Of a DNA stretch of 12,126 bases, positions 1 to 6,549 are shown piece by piece (the first letter of the stretch is position 1; every line of letters starts with the position of its first letter). The stretch covers positions 1-12,126 of the forward strand of contig JANMDR010000100.1 in the NCBI GenBank assembly GCA_031376425.1, in the 5' to 3' direction. Source of the DNA: JANMDR01 sp031376425. Its GTDB lineage: Bacteria; Pseudomonadota; Gammaproteobacteria; Burkholderiales; Usitatibacteraceae. A program made the position numbers and the translations under genes. The notes under the pieces are model-generated. The model searched no databases. It was given only the letters and a program-made list of their open reading frames with translations, and was not told where the DNA came from.

Positions 1-1047
1 ACTAGCAACGCAACGAGCAATAACTCGGCTGGTGAACCAGCCGTCAAAGCCCCTAAAGCGCCTACAGCGCTTACCGTCAAAAAACCTAGTGTAACGGCTC
101 CAGCACAAGCTTCAATTGCCGATGATATTATCAATAACTGGCCACTATGGGCTGGTGGTGGTGCCATCGCCGCAGGAATAATTGCACTCTTTTTCGCGCA
201 ACGACGGCGTAAGGCTCGCAAGCCGACTTATCGCATCGAAGAAAATACTTTATTGCGTACCGATAAGGTGACCGCAACGACCGTAAATCAAAATACTGCT
301 GATGGCACGGCAGGCACAGTAGGTGTTGGGCAGGTTGCGAGCTTGGAGGCACGTCGGCAATCGGCAGAAGCGCTGTTAAGACCAGCCTCAATACCCATTG
401 GGTCAACTCCACAAGACCCGAGTGATACAGATACTGATGTATCCTTCGAGCTTGATGCCAAGCCTGTTAAGAGCAGCGCAGCGCTACAAAGTCGCGGCCT
501 CCACTCTCCCGAAAATCGCGTGCGCCGTCTTAAATACATGGAGGAGCGGTTCCCCGAACTGGGTAGCGGTACTGTTTCTATTGATGACTCTGTTTCCGTC
601 ATTAACGCCGCCCGCTTGTATTATGACGAAAAACAAGCCGACAAGGCCACCGAGCTTTTGACCTTTGGCGTAGAAGAACGGCCACAGCAATTAGCGCTCT
701 GGCTGGCACTATTTGAAGTATATCGGTTAGAAAATATGGCCGTACCCTTTACTGAATTGGCCACAAAATTTCATGTACTATTTGCCGCAAGCCCCGAATG
801 GCCAAAAGTACGGCATATCGGCTATGAATTAAATCCTTACGAGCATCTGTTTGCTGATGCGGTTGAAGGCGTGCTTACTGGACAATCTCCGTTTGATTCG
901 ATGCAAGATAATTGGCTCAACGCGCCAGTTGATATGAGCTCGCACTACTTTGCGCAGCAATTGCGCCAAAGCCTATTTACTGAATTTAATGTGCTGCCTA
1001 GTCAGCTAGATTTTTCTCCAACGGTCATTGAAGCGGCGGGCAGTTAA
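1..1047 (+). CDS. fimV: FimV-like pilus assembly protein, C-terminal part (5' end outside window)
   Basis: The reading frame is open from base 1 to the TAA at 1045-1047, so only the last 348 codons are seen. They begin with an Ala/Pro/Lys/Ser-rich low-complexity stretch (codons 1-40), then one membrane segment (about codons 47-66, WPLWAGGGAIAAGIIALFF) closed by an Arg/Lys-rich stop-transfer cluster. A variable cytoplasmic linker follows, then a helical TPR-like block (about codons 195-290) with RLYYDEKQADKATELL and a conserved tail containing WPKVRHIGYELNP. This layout fits FimV-family proteins, inner-membrane proteins with a periplasmic N-terminus that help assemble the type IV pilus secretin and act in twitching and cyclic-AMP or cyclic-di-GMP signalling. 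The N-terminal LysM part expected of FimV lies outside the window, so the family name rests on layout and the C-terminal block. An internal TTG at 253 is not the start, because the membrane segment lies upstream in the same frame. The PilZ-like gene follows after 36 bases, probably in the same operon. Confidence 0.72.
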   Translation, partial: TSNATSNNSAGEPAVKAPKAPTALTVKKPSVTAPAQASIADDIINNWPLWAGGGAIAAGIIALFFAQRRRKARKPTYRIEENTLLRTDKVTATTVNQNTADGTAGTVGVGQVASLEARRQSAEALLRPASIPIGSTPQDPSDTDTDVSFELDAKPVKSSAALQSRGLHSPENRVRRLKYMEERFPELGSGTVSIDDSVSVINAARLYYDEKQADKATELLTFGVEERPQQLALWLALFEVYRLENMAVPFTELATKFHVLFAASPEWPKVRHIGYELNPYEHLFADAVEGVLTGQSPFDSMQDNWLNAPVDMSSHYFAQQLRQSLFTEFNVLPSQLDFSPTVIEAAGS

Positions 1048-1083
1048 TGAAAAAGTTCGCTCATTACAAATGGTGCGGTAACT

Positions 1084-3024
1084 ATGTCTGATTGGCTATC
1101 TATTGCGCCACTTGCGCGACCACTTCCACTTAAAGAAATGACGGTGCTCGCGTCTATTCGCGATGCTGAACGGCGTGGGGGGGCAATCTCTACCTATTAT
1201 AGTTTGGCGCGTCGCCCGTCTGATATTACGGTTGACCTTTTGCTGCGGCTCTTTGAAATTGAAGAGCATATGAGCATGGTGTTAGAAACGGACAAAGCGT
1301 GGTATTTTGCCGAGCCCGAGCATCTTGATCGAAAGATGTTTTCCGCCGAAATCGTCTTATTCCATCAGGTTGCCGCGAATACTTTAGAGCGTTTCATTGC
1401 CGCGCGCGAACAATGGGCGCAAACCGAGCAAGGGACGGCATTGGTACAAACTGCTACCTTATTCGCGACCTATCACTACGCAGCCGCCATGAAATGGTTG
1501 TTTTTGCGCCATGAACCAGTGCCAAACGCCTTCTGGCTCGGCTTTCATAAACATTATGCGTTTTCAGAAGAGCATAATTTTGCCACCGTATTAGCACCCT
1601 TGTTTGATGCGGAGAGCGAGCAACAAACCTCAACACGGGCGATCTATTTAGGCGCATTGCTACTTGACCTGCTCAATACCGGCAGCATGACCACCGGGCA
1701 AATTACTTTGGCGTTTAACTGGCTAGCGCAATGGGCCGTTGATTATAAACTCACCAAAGACAAAGCGGCCAGCACCGAGAGCGCTACCGAGAGTGTGCTA
1801 TTTGTTGATTTTGTAAGCGCCGAAGGGTTACGCTTACATAAGGGTGAGACGGCTGTCGCGACTCAACGTTTTTTAGGTATTCCACAGTTAGTAAAGCAGA
1901 TTGAAAATATGCGCTTGCAATTGCGCAGTGGCCGCCAGTCTATTGTGCGTGAAGGTGGCCGCGATGTGCCCGTAGAAGATCAAGCTGGCCTGCTACTGGC
2001 GATGGAACGCCTGTATCACACCTTGCAACAGGCAGCAGCACATAATATTGAAGTACGTAAGCAGGTAATGAATGTGGAAACCCGCGTATTTCGGGGCTTT
2101 AAAGATGCCCGCGCCAGTCTTTCACTAGCCAGTAGCGCAGAAAATGACGCGGCATCAAACAAACCCGCTGACACGGATTTACCGACATTATCGCTTAGCC
2201 TTCCAGACTCACCTGTGGCATCGTCGATTCCATTACCCCCACAATCCAAGGGATTTACCCTATCGCTGGTGCCGGTAACTTCAAAAGAAGGTGAATTTGC
2301 TGCAAACTTAATGTCGCCCCCCCCTGCTGCATCTACAACCGCTGCATCCATCGGTGCAAGCGCGAAGCAAGATGCACAAACAGATGCTAATCCCTTACCG
2401 GTATTAAATTTTTCCAATGTTCCGCAAGGTGGTGGTGCTGGCACCATGCATGTCGCGCTTGGACAAGAGCAATCGTTAGTATCGTTGTATGAAAACGCCC
2501 CATTTTGGCGGGCACGCGATATCAGCTCAAAAGGATTTGGCTTTAGCGTCGGCGCTAATGAAGTGCGAGTGCCACCGCAACTGGGCGAACTACTCGGCTT
2601 ATTACCGCCGATGGTGAAGCACCCGCTTTTAGGCGTGGTAGTAAGAAAAATTAATGATCCGCAGACCAATGAGATCACCTTAGGCGTCGAAATTTTGTCG
2701 CCACGGCCACTACCCGTCTCAGTCCACCGCGTTCCCGCTATTGCTGATGAACAAACCCAAATCGGCACCGATGGCGAAGTCGAAGAAATTTCACCTCAAG
2801 CACCAGTGCCAAATGAAAGCATGGTGATACCGGCCATTTTCGCGCCTGGACTTGAGTTTGACGGTCGCCTAGATACTCTCGTATTACCAGCGAATAAATT
2901 TTCCACAGCCGATAATTACATCATTGAATCTGGTGGTAATAAATTTCGCATTGTAGTTAACCGCGTCGTGCGGAAAAGTGATGATTGGGTAGCCCTACGT
3001 TTTGAAGTGCGTGAGCAGCTTTAA
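1084..3024 (+). CDS. 646-residue protein with C-terminal PilZ-like domain
   Basis: Three parts are visible. Residues 1-345 are mostly helical, without membrane segments or signal peptide. Residues about 342-455 are a Ser/Ala/Pro-rich linker with LSLSLP and FTLSL repeats. Residues about 460-646 look beta-rich. That last part contains RARDISSKGFG (476-486), matching the [D/N]xSxxG half of the PilZ cyclic-di-GMP site, and ends in a strand-like tail (IVVNRVVRKSDDWVALRFEV). A canonical upstream RxxxR is not obvious; the nearby WRAR is not spaced correctly, so ligand binding is uncertain. Long PilZ proteins of this kind are found in betaproteobacteria; a role as effector in pilus or surface behaviour is inferred from the FimV-like gene 36 bases upstream. 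The ATG at 1084 has only a weak GGTG-type ribosome site. Homopolymer runs G7 (1177-1183) and C8 (2317-2324) lie in the coding frame. Function beyond the domain is unknown. Confidence 0.7.
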   Translation: MSDWLSIAPLARPLPLKEMTVLASIRDAERRGGAISTYYSLARRPSDITVDLLLRLFEIEEHMSMVLETDKAWYFAEPEHLDRKMFSAEIVLFHQVAANTLERFIAAREQWAQTEQGTALVQTATLFATYHYAAAMKWLFLRHEPVPNAFWLGFHKHYAFSEEHNFATVLAPLFDAESEQQTSTRAIYLGALLLDLLNTGSMTTGQITLAFNWLAQWAVDYKLTKDKAASTESATESVLFVDFVSAEGLRLHKGETAVATQRFLGIPQLVKQIENMRLQLRSGRQSIVREGGRDVPVEDQAGLLLAMERLYHTLQQAAAHNIEVRKQVMNVETRVFRGFKDARASLSLASSAENDAASNKPADTDLPTLSLSLPDSPVASSIPLPPQSKGFTLSLVPVTSKEGEFAANLMSPPPAASTTAASIGASAKQDAQTDANPLPVLNFSNVPQGGGAGTMHVALGQEQSLVSLYENAPFWRARDISSKGFGFSVGANEVRVPPQLGELLGLLPPMVKHPLLGVVVRKINDPQTNEITLGVEILSPRPLPVSVHRVPAIADEQTQIGTDGEVEEISPQAPVPNESMVIPAIFAPGLEFDGRLDTLVLPANKFSTADNYIIESGGNKFRIVVNRVVRKSDDWVALRFEVREQL

Positions 3025-3066
3025 GTTCAACGTAACAATAGACACCCGAATTAACTTCCCCTAAGA

Positions 3067-3441
3067 TTAGGCTTTAGGTTTAGTCCCAACGCGCCTTTTT
3101 TTATTTCCCCGTGCGTAGATACTGCGCCCTTCCGGCGCGTTTGTGGGCGGCGTTTCAAGGGCACGGCGACGGCGTGTGGCTTTGGGGTCGGCAATGAGGG
3201 GGCGATAGAACTCTAAACGATCACCAGCTCGCAACACCGTTTCACTATCTACCACCTGCCCCCAAATGCCGCAAACTTGGTCAGGCGCAATTTGCACACA
3301 CTCTGCGGCTAGCAATGCGCAAGCTTGAGCCACCGTAGCACCGTCCGCTAGCTGCAATTGCCGCTCACTTAAGGTCGCTGCAGCACCGGTACAAACTGTT
3401 ACCGTTATTTGCCCCACAGCCCCATAGCCCCATAGCCCCAT
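3067..3441 (-). CDS. rnfH: RnfH/RatB family ubiquitin-fold protein
   Basis: The beta-grasp RnfH family is recognised by ITVTVCTG, then LADGATVAQA, and especially VCGIWGQVVDSETVLRAGDRLEFYRPLIADPKATRRRRA, whose YRPLIADPK block is the family hallmark. RnfH is named from rnf operons; RatB is an alternative name from the ratA-ratB pair, and its biochemical role is not settled. The gene lies 3 bases after ratA, the conserved enterobacterial and betaproteobacterial order, and is surely co-transcribed with it. At 124 residues it is slightly long for the family, owing to about eight Gly/Trp/Tyr-rich residues at the start and a basic tail (KKRRVGTKPK). The extra start residues are encoded by a tandem 8-bp repeat. 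The family-like protein begins at GQITV, so the GTG at 3415-3417 is an alternative start. The gene converges on the PilZ-like gene with 42 bases between; no terminator hairpin is seen there. Confidence 0.9.
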   Translation of the reverse strand: MGLWGYGAVGQITVTVCTGAAATLSERQLQLADGATVAQACALLAAECVQIAPDQVCGIWGQVVDSETVLRAGDRLEFYRPLIADPKATRRRRALETPPTNAPEGRSIYARGNKKRRVGTKPKA

Positions 3442-3442
3442 A
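3411..3442 (-). repeat. Tandem 8-bp repeat (TATGGGGC) at rnfH start
   Basis: On the plus strand there are three perfect copies of GCCCCATA (3419-3442) preceded by one variant, GCCCCACA (3411-3418). Read on the coding strand, each perfect unit carries an ATG. The ATGs are at 3441, 3433 and 3425 (first base on the minus strand). Because 8 is not a multiple of 3, they sit in three different frames. Only the first is in frame with rnfH; the other two open ORFs of 22 and 6 codons. Short tandem repeats of this type can change copy number by strand slippage; whether this one does is unknown. Confidence 0.85.
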
Positions 3443-3444
3443 AC

Positions 3445-3960
3445 CTAAAATTTTCCCACGCGGGGTTGCACGTCCGTACGCGTCAGATCGTAAAGCGCGT
3501 CAGCGCGTGCTACAAAGCGCTCCACTAATGTTGCCGCAATCAGCCCAAACACCGGCCCGACGGCTGATGCGAGAAAGGGTGTGGCCATGCTGTAACGTAA
3601 GCGCAGAATTACCTTACACGCATTCGCCTGTAACGCTTGGAACTGCCATTGACCATGCAATTCGGTAAATAAGTTCAAACCAGTATCAAGCTGGATGCCA
3701 CGCGTTGCCAATGACCCTGTTGTGGGCTGGCGCAGCTCAATGCGTTCATGCGGAAAATTAGCATTTTCAGTTGTGAAAGATTGCTCAATACCATGCCAAG
3801 AAATGCGGATAGTGGCAATTGTCGCAGTGGCATCCCGAAAATGGATCTCTGAACCTTGGCACCAAGGCAAAAACTGCGGATAGTGTTCTACACCGTCCAC
3901 TAGGGCAAACATCTGCGCTGTACTATGCAACACTAAAGCAGATTTTTCGATTTCAGGCAT
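3445..3960 (-). CDS. ratA: RatA/Coq10-like START-domain protein
   Basis: The N-terminus (MPEIEKSALV, then MFALVDGVEHYPQFLPWCQGSEI) is the standard opening of the RatA / Coq10 START-like family. The end has the usual long C-terminal helix (ATPFLASAVGPVFGLIAATLVERFVARADALY). Coq10 proteins bind polyisoprenoid quinones and support respiration. E. coli RatA was also described as a toxin that blocks 70S ribosome assembly, a role still debated, so quinone handling is at least as likely. At 171 residues it is longer than usual (about 145-150). The extra length seems to be near residues 80-100 (SLATRGIQLDTGLNL), between two strands, just before the conserved G-W-F strand (HGQWQF). It is transcribed away from smpB, with 88 bases between the starts, and is followed by rnfH after 3 bases. 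No strong ribosome site precedes the ATG. Confidence 0.92.
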   Translation of the reverse strand: MPEIEKSALVLHSTAQMFALVDGVEHYPQFLPWCQGSEIHFRDATATIATIRISWHGIEQSFTTENANFPHERIELRQPTTGSLATRGIQLDTGLNLFTELHGQWQFQALQANACKVILRLRYSMATPFLASAVGPVFGLIAATLVERFVARADALYDLTRTDVQPRVGKF

Positions 3961-3987
3961 GAGATTGGTTTAAAAAGGGGTTCTAAG

Positions 3988-3996
3988 TGCGATAAT
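3988..3996 (+). promoter_or_regulatory. Candidate extended -10 promoter for smpB
   Basis: TGCGATAAT has the TGn extension followed by a -10 hexamer matching TATAAT at five of six positions. A weak -35 candidate, TTTAAA, sits about 16 bases upstream (3969-3974). Transcription would begin near 4003, leaving a leader of about 46 bases before the smpB ATG. The same nine bases occur in the nfeD/hydrolase intergenic region. Confidence 0.5.
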
Positions 3997-4048
3997 TCAA
4001 GTTACCTGAATCTTACGGCATATTTTTACAAGACATTGCAAAGCATTT

Positions 4049-4495
4049 ATGAGTATTGTTGATAACAGAAAAGCATTTTTTGATTTTTTCATTGAAGACC
4101 GCTACGAAGCCGGGCTAGTGCTACAGGGCTGGGAAGCGAAAGCGATTCGCGCTGGCCGCGCACAGCTAAAAGAAGCCTATGTACTCATTTTAAATGAAGA
4201 ACTGGTGCTAATTGGTGCGCACATCAGCCCACTTACTTCTGCGTCCACCCACATTACGCCTGATCCCGTGCGCACCCGCAAGTTGTTACTCAATGAAGCT
4301 GAAATTACCAAACTAATGACAGCAGTAGCACAAAAAGGCTATACCATTGTGCCGCTTAATTTGCATTACAAGGGGGGGCGCATCAAACTTGATATTGGTG
4401 TTGCCAAAGGCAAGAAACAACATGACAAGCGCGATACTGATTCGGAACGCGATTGGAAGCGCGAGCAAGCACGCATCATGAAGCACAATTATTAA
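4049..4495 (+). CDS. smpB: SsrA-binding protein SmpB
   Basis: SmpB binds tmRNA (SsrA) and delivers it to stalled ribosomes for trans-translation, which frees the ribosome and tags the incomplete peptide for proteolysis. The 148-residue product has the normal length and family blocks: GLVLQGWEAKAIRAGRAQLKEAYV, HISPLTSASTHITPDPVRTRKLLL, YTIVPLNLHYKGGRIKLDIGVAKGKKQHDKR, and a basic tail (DWKREQARIMKHNY) of the kind that enters the mRNA channel. Only a weak AAAG ribosome site precedes the ATG at 4049, but the N-terminus (MSIVDNRKAFFDFFIEDRYEAG) fits the family, so this start is well supported. It is divergent from ratA-rnfH, as in E. coli. A G7 run lies at 4372-4378 in the KGGR codons. Its TAA abuts the ATG of the next gene directly. 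Confidence 0.97.
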   Translation: MSIVDNRKAFFDFFIEDRYEAGLVLQGWEAKAIRAGRAQLKEAYVLILNEELVLIGAHISPLTSASTHITPDPVRTRKLLLNEAEITKLMTAVAQKGYTIVPLNLHYKGGRIKLDIGVAKGKKQHDKRDTDSERDWKREQARIMKHNY

Positions 4496-4804
4496 ATGAA
4501 ATTGCTGTATCATGCTGCAAAGTTACCAGATGCGCACATCGTCATGCATCTGTTATCGCAAGCGGGTATACCCGCCCATGTGCTAAATGAGAATGCCCAA
4601 AGCGCCTTTGGCGAAGTTCCCGCTGGCGCGGCCTGCCCACAGGTTTGGATTACGCAACTACACCAAGAACCCCAGGCACGGGCGGTGATCGCTAATTTTG
4701 AATCAAACACCCCACCAATAGGTGATATGTGGCAATGCCGTCAATGTGCAGAACAAAACCCCGCTACATTTGAATTGTGCTGGGCTTGCGGCAGCAGCAG
4801 TTAA
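4496..4804 (+). CDS. DUF2007 protein with C-terminal RanBP2-like zinc finger
   Basis: Residues 1-70 form a small alpha/beta domain of the DUF2007 ('putative signal transducing protein') type: MKLLYHAAKLPDAHIVMHLLSQAGIPAHVLNE, then AFGEVPAG and VWITQLHQEPQARAVI. This resembles ferredoxin-like folds that sense or bind an unknown ligand. The C-terminus carries W79-x-C81-x2-C84-x3-N88-x6-C95-x2-C98, which fits the RanBP2-type zinc-finger consensus at every position. RanBP2 fingers elsewhere bind single-stranded RNA or ubiquitin; the target here is unknown. The ATG follows the smpB stop with no gap (TAAATG), so translation is probably coupled and the two proteins made together. There is no evident signal peptide or membrane segment, so it is likely cytoplasmic. 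Function is not established for the family. Confidence 0.75.
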   Translation: MKLLYHAAKLPDAHIVMHLLSQAGIPAHVLNENAQSAFGEVPAGAACPQVWITQLHQEPQARAVIANFESNTPPIGDMWQCRQCAEQNPATFELCWACGSSS

Positions 4805-4812
4805 GCCAACAT

Positions 4813-5526
4813 TTACGTTTTTAAACTAAACGGCGTGAATTTAGTATCACGGTCATAGGCATCGACACCTTCCGCACGTTTTAAAAAATTAACTATTTTG
4901 TACGTCACTGGTGTAAATAGCACCTCAACACCCACCTTCAACAAAAACTGCGCAAACATGACTTGCAGTAATTTGTCGTTGGGGATAATGCCGCTATTGT
5001 AAAATGCCAATGGGTAAAACAAGCTTGAATCTACGGCTTCACCGACAACGGTAGAACCTATGGTGCGCATCCATAAATGCCTTCCTGCTGTTAAAATTTT
5101 CATTTTAGCCAGCGCTAAGCTATTGACGAATTCGCCGCAAAAGTAGGCCACCATTGACGCCGCCACGATGCGCCATGTAGAGCCAAAAGCTGTTTCATAC
5201 GCAGCTTGGTTATTCCAAAATGGTGCTGGCGGCAAGGCCACCACCACATAGGCCATGAGCGATGCAAACGCCAAACCCGCAAAGCCTGCCCAAATTACCT
5301 TGCGGGCATGGGCATAGCCATAAACTTCGGTGAGCACATCACCAAAAATATAGGAGATGGGAAAAAACAACACCCCTGCGCCGAATACAAAGGTACCGAT
5401 CACCGGTAAATCTACCTGTGCAATTTTTGCTGGGCCAATTAAGTTGGAACAAATTAGTACGGTGACAAACGCCACCATGACTAAATCGTAATACTTAAAA
5501 TTGCGCCCCGCGCTAGAACTGCTCAA
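4813..5526 (-). CDS. yhhQ: Queuosine precursor transporter, YhhQ (VUT) family
   Basis: This 237-residue inner-membrane protein has about six hydrophobic segments and the VUT signature FPISYIFGDVLTEVYGYAHARKVIW (55-79), plus GEFVNSLALAKMK (131-143) and RTIGSTVVGEAVDSSLFYPLAF (154-175). E. coli YhhQ takes up the queuosine precursors preQ0 and preQ1 for tRNA wobble modification. No queuosine biosynthesis gene or preQ1 riboswitch is seen nearby, so the substrate is inferred from the family. The start is a TTG two bases after the qmcA stop, preceded by AAGGA at good spacing. The first in-frame ATG (residue 17) would cut into the first membrane helix. It is the last gene of the leftward nfeD-qmcA-yhhQ operon and converges on the DUF2007 gene with only 8 bases between stops. 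Confidence 0.9.
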   Translation of the reverse strand: MSSSSAGRNFKYYDLVMVAFVTVLICSNLIGPAKIAQVDLPVIGTFVFGAGVLFFPISYIFGDVLTEVYGYAHARKVIWAGFAGLAFASLMAYVVVALPPAPFWNNQAAYETAFGSTWRIVAASMVAYFCGEFVNSLALAKMKILTAGRHLWMRTIGSTVVGEAVDSSLFYPLAFYNSGIIPNDKLLQVMFAQFLLKVGVEVLFTPVTYKIVNFLKRAEGVDAYDRDTKFTPFSLKT

Positions 5527-5528
5527 TG

Positions 5529-6512
5529 TTACTTATCCTTTTTTACTGCACCTAAAACCGTCATCGCACCGGAGATCATGCCAGCGACATCGGTTAAATT
5601 AGCGGGAACAATTAAGGTGTTGCCGGTCTTGGCTAGATGCCCGAATTGAGTGACATACTGTTCCGCAATTTTTAGATTTGCCGCTTGCATCCCCCCCTCA
5701 ACCGACAACGCTTCTGCCACCTGTTTCACCGCGCTGGCGGTGGCTTCAGCGACAGTAGTAACCGCAATAGCTTGGCCTTGCGCCATGTTTACAGCGGAGG
5801 TTTTTTGGCCTTCTGATTTTAAAATTGCGGATTGCTTTTCGCCTTCAGCTAAATTAATTTCCTGCTGCTTTTGGCCTTCTGATTTGGCAATCAAGGCGCG
5901 CTTCTCACGCTCGGCTGTGATCTGCGCTTGCATGGCGCGCAGAATAGATTCTGGCGGTGTGAGATTTTTAATCTCATAGCGCAACACTTTTACGCCCCAA
6001 GTACGGCCAGCCTCGTCTAGCACCGCCACTACCTTTAAATTAATTTCATCGCGACTTTCAAAGGTTTTATCCAATTCCATGCGGCCAATTTCACTGCGCA
6101 ATGTCGTTTGCGCCAATTGAGAAATAGCTAACTGATAATCACTAGAACCATAGCTGGCTAGACGTGGATCAATCACTTGATAATAAATAATGCCATCTAC
6201 TGCGAGCTGGGTGTTGTCGCGGGTAATACATACCTGCTCAGGAATATCTAAGGGCGTTTCTTTAAGCGAATGGCGGTAAGCTACTTTTGAGAAGAACGGG
6301 TTGATAAAATTAAATCCCGGCTCCAATACCCCTGCAAATTTGCCCAAACGCTCAACGACCCAAGCGCTTTGCTGTGGCACAATGCGCACGCCTTCAATCA
6401 AAAAAACTACAAGCGCTGCGAGACCAAAAAATATAAGGGCATAGCCTCGCAATTCGGCTTGCGTATACATAATAAAGGCGATAACGCCTGAAATCATTAA
6501 CTTTGGGAACAT
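5529..6512 (-). CDS. qmcA: SPFH/band-7 membrane protein, QmcA/paraslipin type
   Basis: This 327-residue protein has a membrane segment (about 24-40), then the band-7 domain opening with IVPQQSAWVVERLGKFAGVLEPGFNFINPF (44-73) and typical blocks LDIPEQVCITRDN and DGIIYYQVIDP. From residue 200 to about 276 runs a coiled coil of consecutive 11-residue units (AEREKRALIAK, SEGQKQQEINL, AEGEKQSAILK, SEGQKTSAVNM and so on), as in stomatin-like proteins. Family members form ring-like scaffolds in membrane microdomains and modulate membrane proteases such as FtsH. The ATG at 6512 has GGAG 7 bases upstream. A later ATG (residue 15) lacks any ribosome site, so the slightly long N-terminus with a second weakly hydrophobic stretch (residues 5-15) is probably real. 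It lies 37 bases after nfeD, the usual partner, and a C7 run is at 5691-5697. Confidence 0.93.
   Translation of the reverse strand: MFPKLMISGVIAFIMYTQAELRGYALIFFGLAALVVFLIEGVRIVPQQSAWVVERLGKFAGVLEPGFNFINPFFSKVAYRHSLKETPLDIPEQVCITRDNTQLAVDGIIYYQVIDPRLASYGSSDYQLAISQLAQTTLRSEIGRMELDKTFESRDEINLKVVAVLDEAGRTWGVKVLRYEIKNLTPPESILRAMQAQITAEREKRALIAKSEGQKQQEINLAEGEKQSAILKSEGQKTSAVNMAQGQAIAVTTVAEATASAVKQVAEALSVEGGMQAANLKIAEQYVTQFGHLAKTGNTLIVPANLTDVAGMISGAMTVLGAVKKDK
5535..5540 (-). promoter_or_regulatory. Ribosome-binding site supporting the yhhQ TTG start
   Basis: On the minus strand AAGGAT lies inside the last codons of qmcA. Its AGGA core is 9 bases upstream of the TTG at 5526. It supports TTG rather than a later ATG as the start, and places yhhQ translation immediately after qmcA termination. 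Confidence 0.6.
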
Positions 6513-6549
6513 GGTTTTACTCCGATAATCGTTATTTAAGAAGGAATCG

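Noticed and set aside
253..1047. Separate 264-residue gene starting at TTG 253
   Set aside because: The same frame is open back to base 1 and includes a membrane segment with a basic stop-transfer cluster, so this is the tail of a longer FimV-like protein.
2016..2768. 250-codon open frame antisense to the PilZ-like gene
   Set aside because: It mirrors the codon bias of the sense gene, lacks any family feature or ribosome site, and lies wholly inside a well-supported gene.
3445..3960. RatA-RnfH as a classic toxin-antitoxin module
   Set aside because: The order matches the widespread housekeeping pair next to smpB. RatA has a Coq10-like lipid-binding fold, and an antitoxin role for RnfH/RatB is not established.
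4783..4807. Possible terminator hairpin between the DUF2007 gene and yhhQ
   Set aside because: The stem is only five pairs (GGCTT/AAGCC) with a 15-base loop and no adjacent T run.
6470..6510. Later qmcA start at the second ATG (residue 15)
   Set aside because: There is no ribosome site before it, while the first ATG has GGAG at 7 bases.
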